A DNA stretch of 64,000 nt from Bacteroidota bacterium (GCA_037133915.1 JBAXND010000003.1:1-64000), one strand, 5' to 3'. Positions 1 to 9,336 are shown, numbered from the stretch's first letter. The notes: generated by a model not told the origin, from the sequence alone. Program-made: numbers and translations.

Positions 1-60
1 TCCACAACTCCACAATTCATTAATTTTCTTTGCGCCTTTGCGTCTTCGCGTGAAATTTAG
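1..60. repeat. Dispersed-repeat-like fragment at window edge
   Basis: The stretch around 29-55 reads as alternating TTTGCGCC / TTTGCGTC / TTCGCGTG words. I recognise this style of short repeat from intergenic regions of many Bacteroidota genomes, but I cannot search for other copies here. The remaining sequence up to the promoter near 203 is AT-rich and shows no gene. Confidence 0.4.
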
Positions 61-202
61 TTTTATAATTATCAAACCTTCCGAGGAATAAATTGCGCCA
101 TCAATTGATTAATTCTAAAATTTCAGTTATAAATAATCAATTATTATTAATCGCAACTTCCATAAAATCAGCAATCAAAAAAATATTTTAAAAAATTCTT
201 GC

Positions 203-230
203 TTGATTCATTTTATTATTTGTACATTTG
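203..230 (+). promoter_or_regulatory. Bacteroidota-type promoter for the Rrf2 gene
   Basis: TTG at 203-205, a 17-nt spacer and TACATTTG at 223-230 match the Bacteroidota -33/-7 pattern (TTG, TAnnTTTG). Transcription would begin near 237. This excludes the in-frame TTG at 199 as a start and favours the ATG at 262. Confidence 0.6.
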
Positions 231-261
231 CGTATTCAAATACCGAAATGCTGTAATAGAA

Positions 262-678
262 ATGACAAAAGGATTCAACATATCAGAAGCAGCATCAATA
301 GCCATCCATAGTATGGTGTTGATTGCTTCGGCCGATGAGCGGTTGAATTCAGAGCTTATAGCCGAAAAATTGCATTCTTCAAAAAACCATGTGGCCAAAG
401 TGCTGCAGATTTTGGTAAAGAATTACTTTCTGTCATCGGTGCGCGGTCCCGGAGGTGGATTTGTGCTCGGCAGACCCTCAGAAAGCATCACGCTGATGGC
501 GGTGTACGAGCTGTTCGACGGGAAATACACTGATAATACCTGTGGTATTGAATCGGGCGTTTGTCCTTTTGAAACCTGCATTTACGGAGGTTTGAACGAC
601 ACCATCAACCGTGAGTTCAGAAATTATTTCGAGAATAAAAAAATATCTGACCTGGTGAAACAACGGTCAATAGTATAA
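262..678 (+). CDS. Rrf2-family transcriptional regulator
   Basis: This is a 138-residue winged-helix regulator of the Rrf2 family (relatives IscR, NsrR, RsrR). The N-terminal half holds the HTH (about residues 25-60), ending in the family's RGPGGGF wing. Three cysteines, C94, C101 and C106, lie where Rrf2 proteins bind an Fe-S cluster; the spacing (C-x6-C-x4-C) differs slightly from IscR. It lies 27 nt upstream of a ferredoxin-like gene and hcp, so a role sensing NO or redox stress and controlling them is a reasonable inference. The start at 262 is chosen because a promoter-like box overlaps the longer TTG-initiated reading. Confidence 0.9.
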   Translation: MTKGFNISEAASIAIHSMVLIASADERLNSELIAEKLHSSKNHVAKVLQILVKNYFLSSVRGPGGGFVLGRPSESITLMAVYELFDGKYTDNTCGIESGVCPFETCIYGGLNDTINREFRNYFENKKISDLVKQRSIV

Positions 679-705
679 CAACCCAATCAAAAAAACGATA
701 GAGCA

Positions 706-1575
706 ATGAAACGTACCGTAATTAAAATTGATGAAGAAAAATGCACCGGATGTGGTCAATGCGTTACCGGATGCCACGAAGGTGCACTGCAAATGATTGA
801 TGGTAAAGCCCGTCTTATCAGCGAACTTTTTTGTGATGGACTCGGTGCCTGTATTGGTGAATGTCCCGAAGGCGCCATTGTACTGGAAGAACGCGATGCG
901 GAACCTTACGATGAAAAGATGGTGATGGAGCGCATTTCAAAAAATGGTGAGAACACCATCGTGGCACACCTGAAACATTTGAACGAGCAGGGGCAGGGCG
1001 AATTCCTTACTCAGGGACTGGAGTATTTGAAAATGCATAACATCAGCATAAACCTCGATTTTCTTAATTCAAAAAATCAGAAAATGGAAAAATCACATCA
1101 GCACCAGCACCATGCAGGCTGCCCCGGCTCCATGGCAATGGATTTACGCGAAACAACAGCCGTTGATAAAAACAGCGCATCGGGTTCTGTCGCTTCTGAA
1201 TTGCGTCAATGGCCGGTTCAGTTATTCCTGGTCAGCCCGTCGGCGTCCTATTTTCAAAATGCCGATGTAGTGCTTGCCGCCGACTGTGTGGCATTTACCC
1301 TGGGAAATTTTCATCAGGATTATCTCAAAGGAAAAAGCCTTGCCATTGCTTGCCCCAAGCTTGATTCGTATGGTGATGTTTATATCGAGAAGCTCACGGC
1401 ACTCATGGATAACGCAAAAATCAATACCCTTACGGTGATGATTATGGAAGTACCATGCTGCGGCGGTTTGCTGCAAATGGCGCGCGCGGCCTCTGCAAAA
1501 GCTACACGCAAAGTCCCTGTTAAAGTTATTGTGGTGAGCATCCGGGGCACCATCCTTGAAGAAACCTGGATGTAA
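706..1575 (+). CDS. 4Fe-4S ferredoxin-domain protein next to hcp
   Basis: A 289-residue protein. The N-terminal 60 residues form a ferredoxin-like domain with C13-x2-C16-x2-C19-x3-C23 and a second set C43, C49, C53 followed by Pro, so one complete cluster and a second atypical one. A His-rich stretch near residue 130 (HQHQHH) precedes a CPGS motif, and a C-terminal domain of about 120 residues carries a VPCCGG motif. Proteins of this layout often sit beside hybrid cluster protein genes and are thought to supply its electrons; that role is inferred from context. It lies between the Rrf2 regulator and hcp on the same strand. Confidence 0.8.
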   Translation: MKRTVIKIDEEKCTGCGQCVTGCHEGALQMIDGKARLISELFCDGLGACIGECPEGAIVLEERDAEPYDEKMVMERISKNGENTIVAHLKHLNEQGQGEFLTQGLEYLKMHNISINLDFLNSKNQKMEKSHQHQHHAGCPGSMAMDLRETTAVDKNSASGSVASELRQWPVQLFLVSPSASYFQNADVVLAADCVAFTLGNFHQDYLKGKSLAIACPKLDSYGDVYIEKLTALMDNAKINTLTVMIMEVPCCGGLLQMARAASAKATRKVPVKVIVVSIRGTILEETWM

Positions 1576-1590
1576 TCAGAGCGACACTAT

Positions 1591-1620
1591 GCATCCTTAG
1601 CCTGTCGAAGGGTGCATCCA
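1591..1620. repeat. Solitary REP-like hairpin fragment
   Basis: The bases GCATCC...CCTGTCGAAGG...GTGCAT form an 8-bp imperfect stem. The central CCTGTCGAAGG is the reverse complement of a word in the larger REP-like elements at 40.5 and 41.1 kb, so this looks like a single short member of the same family in the gap before hcp. Confidence 0.5.
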
Positions 1621-1648
1621 TAAAACAAGAGTAATATCAAATCAGAAA

Positions 1649-1660
1649 TGAAATATTTCA
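1649..1660. promoter_or_regulatory. Palindrome upstream of hcp, possible operator
   Basis: TGAAATATTTCA is a perfect 12-nt palindrome 58 nt before the hcp start. It is a candidate site for the adjacent Rrf2 regulator or an FNR/HcpR-type protein. AT-rich palindromes of this length also occur by chance, so confidence is low. Confidence 0.3.
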
Positions 1661-1703
1661 ATTTTATAAAACAAAACAGTTTTAATAACCCGAAAAACCA
1701 TTA

Positions 1704-1710
1704 AAAGGAG
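1704..1710 (+). promoter_or_regulatory. Strong Shine-Dalgarno of hcp
   Basis: AAAGGAG ends 8 nt before the ATG at 1719. Such a clear Shine-Dalgarno is unusual in this window, where most genes lack one, and it fixes the start of hcp. Confidence 0.6.
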
Positions 1711-1718
1711 ATTTACTT

Positions 1719-3371
1719 ATGAGTATGTTCTGTTATCAGTGCCAGGAAACGGCCAAAGGAAGCGGTTGCACAATTAAAGGAGTATGCGGAAAATCAGATG
1801 AGGTTGCCAATATGATGGACCTTATGATGTTCACATTGAAAGGAATTTCAATTGTTGCCAATCTGGCACGCAAACAGGGAATTGAAGACAATGAAGCCGA
1901 CAGGCATGTGACGGATTGTCTTTTTATGACCATTACGAATGCCAATTTCGACAAAAGCCGCTTTGTTGAAAAAGTAGAAAAAGGAATCGTTTTAAGAGAT
2001 TCTTTATTAAAGAAATTAGAACTCAAAGGAGTTCGCCCCGATGTTTCCACCATGCATGAGTCGGTGCGCTGGACTGGAACACCTGCTGAATTTGAAGCAA
2101 AAGCAGCCACTGTTGGCGTTCTTGCAACTGAAAATGAAGACGTGCGCTCATTGCGCGAATTGCTTATTTACGGGATTAAAGGCGTTGCCGCTTACGCGGA
2201 ACATGCTCGCAATCTGGGCTACGAAGATTCCGGCATTTATGAATTCATGATGCGCGGCATGGCTGCAACTGCAGACGATACACTGTCTGCCGATGCTCTG
2301 GTCGCGCTTGTAATGGAATGCGGAAAAATTGGTGTGGATGTAATGGCCCTGCTCGACAAAGCAAACACAACTACTTACGGAAATCCTGAAATTACGAAGG
2401 TAAATATCGGCGTTCGTAAAAACCCAGCAATCCTCATCAGCGGTCACGACCTGCGCGATATGGAAGACCTGCTCAAACAAACCGATGGTACAGGTGTTGA
2501 TGTTTATACACACAGCGAAATGCTTCCTGCAAATTATTATCCTGCATTCAAAAAATACACTCATTTTGTAGGAAACTACGGCAATGCATGGTGGAAACAA
2601 AAAGAAGAATTTGAATCATTCAACGGACCCATTCTGTTCACTTCAAACTGCCTTGTTCCGCCCCCTGTAAATGCTACTTATAAAGAGCGCGTATACACAA
2701 CAGGCATCGTTGGTTTTGATAATTTCAAACATGTCCCCGACAGAACAAGTGGTCATGCAAAAGATTTTTCTGCCATTATTGAACAGGCTAAAACCTGCGC
2801 TGCACCTGTTGAAATTGAAACAGGTGAGATTATTGGCGGTTTTGCACATGCACAGGTTTTTGCGCTTGCCGACAAAGTAGTGGATGCCGTGAAAACGGGT
2901 GCCATCAGGAAGTTTATCGTAATGGCAGGTTGCGATGGTCGTATGAAAGACCGTAATTATTATACCGAATTTGCCGAAAAACTTCCTAAAGACACGGTAA
3001 TTCTCACGGCAGGTTGTGCAAAGTATCGTTACAACAAACTGCCATTGGGCGATATCAACGGTATTCCGCGCGTGCTCGATGCCGGTCAGTGCAACGATTC
3101 CTATTCACTTGCCCTTATTGCACTTAAACTCAAAGAAGTTTTTCAGCTCAATGATATCAATGACCTGCCAATAGTATACAACGTGGCTTGGTATGAGCAG
3201 AAAGCCGTTCTCGTTCTGCTGGCACTGCTGCATCTGGGTGTGAAGAATATTCATCTTGGACCGACACTCCCGGGGTTCCTTTCACCCAATATTGCAAAGG
3301 TTCTGATTGATACCTTCGGACTTGGCAAGATTAGTACTGCCGACGAAGATCTGGTGAAGTTCATGAACTAA
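1719..3371 (+). CDS. hcp: Hybrid cluster protein (hydroxylamine reductase / NO reductase)
   Basis: This 550-residue protein matches the full length of hybrid cluster protein. The N-terminal cysteines C5-x2-C8-x8-C17-x5-C23 bind a 4Fe-4S cluster, in the spacing of the forms found in strict anaerobes. Further in are family hallmarks such as the [19 protein letters not shown] and GCAKYRYN segments that contribute ligands to the Fe-S-O hybrid cluster. Hcp reduces NO or hydroxylamine in the cytoplasm and also S-nitrosylates proteins. The neighbouring ferredoxin-like protein is the probable electron donor and the Rrf2 protein the probable regulator. Confidence 0.97.
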   Translation: MSMFCYQCQETAKGSGCTIKGVCGKSDEVANMMDLMMFTLKGISIVANLARKQGIEDNEADRHVTDCLFMTITNANFDKSRFVEKVEKGIVLRDSLLKKLELKGVRPDVSTMHESVRWTGTPAEFEAKAATVGVLATENEDVRSLRELLIYGIKGVAAYAEHARNLGYEDSGIYEFMMRGMAATADDTLSADALVALVMECGKIGVDVMALLDKANTTTYGNPEITKVNIGVRKNPAILISGHDLRDMEDLLKQTDGTGVDVYTHSEMLPANYYPAFKKYTHFVGNYGNAWWKQKEEFESFNGPILFTSNCLVPPPVNATYKERVYTTGIVGFDNFKHVPDRTSGHAKDFSAIIEQAKTCAAPVEIETGEIIGGFAHAQVFALADKVVDAVKTGAIRKFIVMAGCDGRMKDRNYYTEFAEKLPKDTVILTAGCAKYRYNKLPLGDINGIPRVLDAGQCNDSYSLALIALKLKEVFQLNDINDLPIVYNVAWYEQKAVLVLLALLHLGVKNIHLGPTLPGFLSPNIAKVLIDTFGLGKISTADEDLVKFMN

Positions 3372-3380
3372 TTAATTATT

Positions 3381-3486
3381 AAGTTTGAAGTGCCTGAAGT
3401 TTGGAGTTTCAATTCAGCAATTTGAAAATAGGCACTTCAAACTTTAGTCACTTTTTTTAAACTGTAGGCATTTTAGTCACTTTTTT
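3381..3486. repeat. Long inverted repeat with paired short direct repeats downstream of hcp
   Basis: AAGTTTGAAGTGCCT at 3381-3395 is matched by its exact complement at 3430-3444: a 15-bp stem around a 34-nt loop. Next come two copies of TTTAGTCACTTTTTT, near 3443 and 3472. The hairpin followed by T-runs could end hcp transcription; the words also resemble short dispersed repeats seen in Bacteroidota genomes. Confidence 0.5.
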
Positions 3487-3499
3487 AATCAAACACAGC

Positions 3500-3826
3500 A
3501 TGGAAAATATTTTTGAAAAGGGTCATGTTCTTGCTTTCGCAGAACTGGCTGATTATTCGGAAAATGGTATCGTAAGCAAACGCGTCATTGATAAAAAAAC
3601 CGGAAATATTACACTGTTTGCTTTTGACCGTGAGCAGCGCCTCAGCGAACACACGGCACCCTTTGATGCAATGGTACAAGTAATCGAGGGCGAAGCAGAA
3701 ATTATTATTGATGGAAAATCAAACATGGTGAAAGCGGGCGAAGCCATCATCATGCCCGCCGGAATTCGGCATGCCGTTAATGCACCGGTGCGATTTAAAA
3801 TGCTCCTTACGATGATTAAGGAATAA
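3500..3826 (+). CDS. Small cupin-domain protein
   Basis: A 108-residue single-domain cupin. The central part (about residues 50-95) has the beta-barrel pattern with HTAPFDAMVQVIEGEAEI and a second motif PAGIRHAV, supplying the metal-binding His and Glu residues. Small cupins of this type bind a divalent metal and have diverse or unknown roles. It follows hcp after a strong hairpin, so it may be partly uncoupled from hcp transcription. The substrate cannot be deduced. Confidence 0.85.
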   Translation: MENIFEKGHVLAFAELADYSENGIVSKRVIDKKTGNITLFAFDREQRLSEHTAPFDAMVQVIEGEAEIIIDGKSNMVKAGEAIIMPAGIRHAVNAPVRFKMLLTMIKE

Positions 3827-3992
3827 GGCGTTTCAGCATTCGGATGCATTGACTCTTGCAGTGACAAGCCAATTCCTTATCTTTATTCCCTATTTTTACA
3901 GGCATTTGCGTTCTTGCCTGCCACTGCCGGATACGCACCCATAATCTGTGGTTCAAAACGGATATCTCATAGCTCAGTTCCCCATCTTTGTA

Positions 3993-4000
3993 TATATTTG
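3993..4000 (+). promoter_or_regulatory. -7 box of the coaD promoter
   Basis: TATATTTG matches the Bacteroidota -7 consensus. Transcription would start near 4007, just before the ATG at 4034. No clear -33 TTG is seen at the ideal distance. Confidence 0.45.
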
Positions 4001-4033
4001 TACTGAACCTCGGTTTTGTACAAATTCAAGTCT

Positions 4034-4504
4034 ATGAAAAGAATCGCTGTTTTCCCCGGCTCTTTCGACCCCGTTACACGCGGGCACGAAGACATTATTC
4101 TGCGTGCATTACCGCTCTTTGACCATATCTATGTGGCCATCGGCAACAATGCGGAAAAAAAATACACTTTCACCATTAGTCAGCGCTTACAATGGATTGA
4201 AGAAGTTTTTGCAGGAATCAGCGCCATTGAGCCTGCCATTTATAATGGTCTTACGGTTGATTTCTGCCGAAGAGTAGATGCAAATTATATCATTCGCGGC
4301 TTGCGTACTTCGGCCGATTTTGAATTCGAGCGTGCCATAGGGCAGGTGAACAAGCAATTATACAACCACATCGAAACCGTTTTTATGCTTACCACACCTG
4401 AACTTTCAGCCATCAGCTCTTCAATAGTCAGAGACATCTGGAGAAATAAGGGAGATGTTACCACCTTTGTCCCCGATAAGATACGCATTCCCCATACGAA
4501 ATAA
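4034..4504 (+). CDS. coaD: Phosphopantetheine adenylyltransferase
   Basis: A 156-residue enzyme of the nucleotidyltransferase superfamily, catalysing the fourth step of coenzyme A synthesis (ATP plus 4'-phosphopantetheine to dephospho-CoA). The N-terminal GSFDPVTRGHEDII holds the family's (T/H)xGH motif, and ISSSIVR near the C-terminus is the second nucleotide-binding motif; IIRGLRTSADFEFE is also diagnostic. The ATG at 4034 gives the normal family length; a TTG at 4016 would add six residues and lies too near the probable transcription start. Confidence 0.96.
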   Translation: MKRIAVFPGSFDPVTRGHEDIILRALPLFDHIYVAIGNNAEKKYTFTISQRLQWIEEVFAGISAIEPAIYNGLTVDFCRRVDANYIIRGLRTSADFEFERAIGQVNKQLYNHIETVFMLTTPELSAISSSIVRDIWRNKGDVTTFVPDKIRIPHTK

Positions 4505-4540
4505 TATGACGATGCTTTCGTTACTTATAAAACACACCGG

Positions 4541-5950
4541 ATGTCCGCGATAAAAATAAAAAACCTATCACTGCTGCTGTTGTTGCTGATGCCTTGCTTG
4601 GTATACTCGCAAAATGTCACCGTTAAAGGTATCGCGAAAGGCGGCGAAGGCAAGGTAGTGAGGCTGAAGACCTACTCCGACCTTATATCTATGCGCGAGC
4701 AGCTTGTTGCAACTGCGGTTATTGACAGCAACGGCTTATTTGAACTTCATGCAAAAATTTCAAATACGGTTATTGCTACGCTCTACATTGACTATTACGC
4801 AGGTGAACTCTATCTGGAACCCGGAAAAACACTGGAACTAAAAATCAATAATCTGGTCTTCAATGATAAAACCGATATGGTAAATCATAACCTGGATCCA
4901 TTGAATTTTACTCCTGAAATACTGAATGCCGGCAGTAGTGAGCTAAATAATTCAATTCATAAATTGAATATTCAGTACAATCTTTTTCTGCGTAAAAACA
5001 TGACGATTCTTAATTCTCGGGCAGTACAGACCAAAGTAGATAGTTTCGCGGTAAGCATGAAAGATACTTTTGCACTTGTTAAAAATGAATATTTTTCCGA
5101 TTATCTTACATACCGACTGGCAACATTGGAACTGCTCACACACCGCACTGACAATGAAACACTGATGATGCGGTACGTTTTCGGAAAACCGGTACAGTAC
5201 GATAACATTGAATACATGACATTTTTTAATCAGTATTTTGAAAGCTATTTCGCCGATCTCACACGTCCTGTTAACTATGCAACTTTCGATCGTCCGCTCA
5301 ATCGGCAGAAAAGTTTCGCTGCCGTTCTCGATTCAATGGGAAAGGATACGCTTTTAAGAAATGAAATTCTTCGGGAAGCCGTGCTGTTACGAAGTCTGTC
5401 TTCATTTATGGGAATGTCGCAGTTTAACCGGTCTGCAATTCTGGAAGTGCTGAAACAAATTTCGGTTCAAAGTAAATTTGAACGTCATCGTAATGCGGCA
5501 GCGAATCTTTTATGGACATTTACGCATCTGGCGCAGGGAAGCCCAGCACCCTCATTCAACCTGAAAAGCAATGAGGATAAAATGATTCAGTTGGCAGATT
5601 TTAGAGGCAGAATTGTGCTGCTGAATTTTTTTACTACATGGAATACGTCTGCCCTCGAAGAACTGGAGGTAATGCGAAGTATTTATCCTAAATTCAGTGA
5701 TAAGGTTGTATTCGTGAGCATTTGCTGCGACAGGGAATTCATGAAATTATTTTATTTTGTGAAGGATAACAAATACGAATGGAATATGGTGCACCTCAAC
5801 AACGATTATGATTTGCTTGAGAGTTATGGTGTGCAAACGCTTCCTTACTTTGCCATTATAAATAAAGACGGAACCTTTTACAAATGCCCGGCACCAATGC
5901 CGAGCGAAAATCTTGAGATGGTTCTCAACGCTGCACTGAATAAAAAATAG
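4541..5950 (+). CDS. Exported TlpA-like thioredoxin-fold protein lacking the CxxC motif
   Basis: A 469-residue protein with a signal peptide (residues 1-23, ending VYSQ). Residues 24-130 resemble the DUF4369-like beta domain common in Bacteroidota TlpA proteins, a helical middle section follows, and residues 335-469 form an AhpC/TSA-thioredoxin domain (GSPAPSFNL, LADFRGRIVLLNFF, LPYF cis-Pro loop). The active site, normally WCxxC, reads WNTSA, so both redox cysteines are gone. It therefore cannot act as a classical disulfide reductase; a binding or structural role is inferred. It starts 36 nt after coaD. Confidence 0.8.
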   Translation: MSAIKIKNLSLLLLLLMPCLVYSQNVTVKGIAKGGEGKVVRLKTYSDLISMREQLVATAVIDSNGLFELHAKISNTVIATLYIDYYAGELYLEPGKTLELKINNLVFNDKTDMVNHNLDPLNFTPEILNAGSSELNNSIHKLNIQYNLFLRKNMTILNSRAVQTKVDSFAVSMKDTFALVKNEYFSDYLTYRLATLELLTHRTDNETLMMRYVFGKPVQYDNIEYMTFFNQYFESYFADLTRPVNYATFDRPLNRQKSFAAVLDSMGKDTLLRNEILREAVLLRSLSSFMGMSQFNRSAILEVLKQISVQSKFERHRNAAANLLWTFTHLAQGSPAPSFNLKSNEDKMIQLADFRGRIVLLNFFTTWNTSALEELEVMRSIYPKFSDKVVFVSICCDREFMKLFYFVKDNKYEWNMVHLNNDYDLLESYGVQTLPYFAIINKDGTFYKCPAPMPSENLEMVLNAALNKK

Positions 5951-6060
5951 TTCTGAAAGACTTTCTTCTATATGGCTGTCTTCCTTAAAATAGGAAACGG
6001 CATTTCTTGAGGCATTGTCTGCCGCCAACAGGTCAATACAACATTTACACATTATTTTTA

Positions 6061-6068
6061 TACCTTCG
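6061..6068 (+). promoter_or_regulatory. Possible -7 box for the DUF2723 gene
   Basis: TACCTTCG differs by one base from TAnnTTTG and would start transcription near 6075, favouring the ATG at 6086 over 6077. Confidence 0.3.
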
Positions 6069-6085
6069 CACGTAAAATGGCGTTT

Positions 6086-9000
6086 ATGAAACAATACAAA
6101 CTGCTAAATAACACATTCGGTTGGCTCATTTTTATTATTGCCTCGGCCGTTTATATCATCACTTCTGAGCCTACGGCCAGTTACTGGGATTGCGGCGAGT
6201 ATATCGCTACTGCCTATAAATTGCAGGTTGGACATCCTCCCGGGGCACCTTTTTTCCAACTTCTGGGCAGGTTTTTCTCATTATTTGCCGGCGATAATGT
6301 AATGCTCGTCGGGCGAATGGTCAATACCATGTCTGCATTGGCCAGCGGCGCCACCATTTTGTTTCTTTTCTGGACCATCACCGCCCTTGCAAAAAAGATT
6401 ATTATCAAAGCCGATGAGTTGAGTCTGGGTCAGAGCCTTGCGATTATCGGCAGCGGAATTGTGGGTGCACTTGCTTACACTTTTTCTGATTCATTCTGGT
6501 TCTCCGCAGTTGAGGGTGAAGTGTATGCAACCTCATCTTTTTTCACTGCGATAGTACTTTGGGCAATGCTCAAATGGGACGAAGATGCTGATGATCCGTA
6601 CTCATACCGTTGGATTGTATTTATTGCCTTCCTGATGGGCCTTTCTGTGGGCGTTCACCTGCTTAATCTGCTTGCTATTCCTGCCATTTGCTTTGTATAT
6701 TATTTTCGGAAATCTGAACCCTCTGCCAAAGGCATTTTATTCACTTTTGTTGTTTCCGTTGTGCTGCTGGCGGCGGTTATGTATGGTATCATTCCACAGG
6801 TAGTATCGCTGTTTGCAAAAGCCGAATTGGTTGCTGTAAATGGTGTCGGTCTGCCTTTCAATTCGGGAACACTGCTGTTTACTGTTCTTGTGGTTGTATT
6901 GTTGGTCTCCGGGTTGATGTACACCTACAAAAATAGCCGTGCTTATGCTGTTACCTCACTCGCATCAACCGGCATTTTACTTTTATTGGTTCTGTTTTCA
7001 AGTTCATCAATCGGCGATTTTTTTGTTCGCTTGTTGGTAAGTGGAGGCATTGTAGCTGTTGTGATTTTGGCGCGTTCAAAATACATTTTGCTTCGCACCG
7101 GAATCCTGAGCCTGATGTTTATTCTCATTGGCTATTCGTCTTTCCTGATGTTGGTGATTCGCTCCAATGCCGATACACCCATCAATGAGAACACACCCAA
7201 AGATGCCATCAGCTTGCTTTCTTACCTTAATCGTGAGCAATACGGCGACTGGCCTCTGTTTTACGGTCAGTATTTTAATGCGCCCCTCGACAGCAAGCAA
7301 CCGTATCTCGACGGAAATCCGGTTTACAGCAAAGATCTGAAATCCGGGAAATATGTCATAATCGACGACCGTAAAAATACCATTGCCAATTATGATTCGC
7401 GCTTCTGCACCATTTTCCCGCGTATGTGGAGTAATTCGCAAACCCTTCACCCGCGAGGCTACCAGAGCTGGGGGCAGATTGAAGGAACGCCTATTACTGT
7501 TACAGGCGCCAACGGAAAAACTCAGACTATTTACAAACCTACATTTATTGAAAATCTCCGTTACTTTTTTGCCTACCAGCTCGGTCACATGTATTTCAGG
7601 TATTTCATGTGGAATTTTGCCGGGAAACAGAACGATAATCAGGGACACGGCGGTATTATTAATGGGAATTGGATCAGTGGTATTAACTGGCTTGATAGTA
7701 TGAGGCTCGGTCCGCAGGAAAATTTGCCGGAGCCGATGGCGAAGAATAAAGGAACAAATAAATTTTATTTGCTTCCGCTGATACTCGGTTTGGGTGGGTT
7801 TATTTTTCAGCTTAACAAGCATTATAAAGGATTTATGATAGTCATGCTATTGTTTCTTTTTACCGGTATTGCTATCAATGTATATTTGAACCCCGTTCCC
7901 TATCAGCCTCGCGAACGTGATTATGCCTATGCCGCTTCGTTTTATGCCTATGCAATCTGGATTGGCCTGGGTGTACTTGGTCTGTACAGTCTGCTTAAGC
8001 GATTATTGAAGCCAATGCTGTCTGCCGGTATAGCTACAGTGCTGTGCCTGCTGCTGGTTCCGGTAATTATGGCGAAGGATGGATGGGATGACCACGACCG
8101 TTCTGGAAGAACTACCATGCGCGATATTGCTACCGATTACCTGAATTCATGCGCCCCCAATGCCATCATTTTTACCTTGGGCGATAATGATACGTTTCCC
8201 TTATGGAATGTACAGGAAGTTGAAGGTACACGAACCGATGTAAGAGTAATCAATCTCAGCCTGCTGAATACCGACTGGTACATAAATCAGGCACGCAAAA
8301 AAGCATACAACTCAGAACCATTGCCTTTTTCACTTCCGCGCGAAAAATATGCCGGCAGTAAAAGAGAATACACGTTTATTTATGAAGATACTACCCTGGT
8401 ACCTCAAAATGCATGGGTGGATCTTGAACAATTAGTGCAGTTCGCAACAAGCGACGACCCACGCGCCATGCTCGAAACACAGCGCGAACGCTTGAACTAT
8501 TTTCCCACCGCAAACTTTTCTATTCCTATTGATAAAGCACATGTTGTGAAAAACGGTACGGTGCCACCCCAATTTGCAGATTCACTCGGAGCATCGCTTA
8601 ACTGGACCATTCGCGCTTCAGGCGTCGATAAAAGCGAACTGATGGTGCTTGACCTGCTGGCTCATTTCAAATGGAACAGACCCGTGTACTTTGCTATTAC
8701 AACCGGCGACGATGCTTATCTCGGACTGGATGAATACCTGGAACTCGATGGTTTGGCGTACCGCCTCGTACCCTATAAATGCAATAGTATTGATGGTCAA
8801 ATCGGAAGGGTGAATACGCAGGTTATGTACGATAATGTGATGAACAAATTCAAGTGGGGCAACATGGCCAATCCAAATGTTTACCTTGATGAAACGAACA
8901 TGCGCATGTGCACGAACCTCAGGAATATTTTCTGTCGTCTGGCTTATACACTCGTATATGAAGGCAAGATAAAGGAAGCCGTAAAAGTGGCAGCAAAATG

Positions 9001-9301
9001 TACGGAAGTCATGCCCGACAATTGTGTTCCTTACAATGCAATGGTGTATCCTCTTGCCGACGTGTTTTATAAAGGTGGCGAAACAGCCAGGGCGAATGCC
9101 ATACTCGACAGACTTATTACATACAGCGAGCAAGAACTGATTTACTACTCACAATTTACAGGAGGCAATGCCGCTTATCTTGAGGGTGATAAAAAAGAAT
9201 CATTCGAAATGCTGAAACGCATTATCGCAATAACCGCGGCAAACAAGCAAACTGAATTATACAACAGGGCGGTTTCCATCGCCAATAATTATAAAATGTA
9301 A
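6086..9301 (+). CDS. DUF2723 multi-spanning membrane protein, TMEM260-like glycosyltransferase
   Basis: A protein of about 1071 residues (1074 from the ATG at 6077). The first 650 residues contain a dozen or so hydrophobic helices and the DUF2723 signature near the start (SYWDCGEYIATAYKLQVGHPPG, with the Asp-Cys-Gly-Glu core). A large soluble part follows (from about residue 700), ending in helical repeat-like sequence. DUF2723 proteins are related to eukaryotic TMEM260, an O-mannosyltransferase, and use the GT-C fold; glycosylation of exported proteins or polymers is therefore likely but not shown. Length fits Bacteroidota relatives. Confidence 0.85.
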   Translation: MKQYKLLNNTFGWLIFIIASAVYIITSEPTASYWDCGEYIATAYKLQVGHPPGAPFFQLLGRFFSLFAGDNVMLVGRMVNTMSALASGATILFLFWTITALAKKIIIKADELSLGQSLAIIGSGIVGALAYTFSDSFWFSAVEGEVYATSSFFTAIVLWAMLKWDEDADDPYSYRWIVFIAFLMGLSVGVHLLNLLAIPAICFVYYFRKSEPSAKGILFTFVVSVVLLAAVMYGIIPQVVSLFAKAELVAVNGVGLPFNSGTLLFTVLVVVLLVSGLMYTYKNSRAYAVTSLASTGILLLLVLFSSSSIGDFFVRLLVSGGIVAVVILARSKYILLRTGILSLMFILIGYSSFLMLVIRSNADTPINENTPKDAISLLSYLNREQYGDWPLFYGQYFNAPLDSKQPYLDGNPVYSKDLKSGKYVIIDDRKNTIANYDSRFCTIFPRMWSNSQTLHPRGYQSWGQIEGTPITVTGANGKTQTIYKPTFIENLRYFFAYQLGHMYFRYFMWNFAGKQNDNQGHGGIINGNWISGINWLDSMRLGPQENLPEPMAKNKGTNKFYLLPLILGLGGFIFQLNKHYKGFMIVMLLFLFTGIAINVYLNPVPYQPRERDYAYAASFYAYAIWIGLGVLGLYSLLKRLLKPMLSAGIATVLCLLLVPVIMAKDGWDDHDRSGRTTMRDIATDYLNSCAPNAIIFTLGDNDTFPLWNVQEVEGTRTDVRVINLSLLNTDWYINQARKKAYNSEPLPFSLPREKYAGSKREYTFIYEDTTLVPQNAWVDLEQLVQFATSDDPRAMLETQRERLNYFPTANFSIPIDKAHVVKNGTVPPQFADSLGASLNWTIRASGVDKSELMVLDLLAHFKWNRPVYFAITTGDDAYLGLDEYLELDGLAYRLVPYKCNSIDGQIGRVNTQVMYDNVMNKFKWGNMANPNVYLDETNMRMCTNLRNIFCRLAYTLVYEGKIKEAVKVAAKCTEVMPDNCVPYNAMVYPLADVFYKGGETARANAILDRLITYSEQELIYYSQFTGGNAAYLEGDKKESFEMLKRIIAITAANKQTELYNRAVSIANNYKM

Positions 9302-9336
9302 TTGTAACGACAATTAATTTAAATTAACGCGTATTA

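Noticed and set aside
7076..7822. Long minus-strand frame opposite the DUF2723 gene
   Set aside because: No family resemblance; it is antisense to a well-supported membrane protein gene.
8618..9133. Minus-strand frame of 171 codons opposite the DUF2723 C-terminus
   Set aside because: His/Ile/Cys-rich composition of a shadow frame, no recognisable domain.
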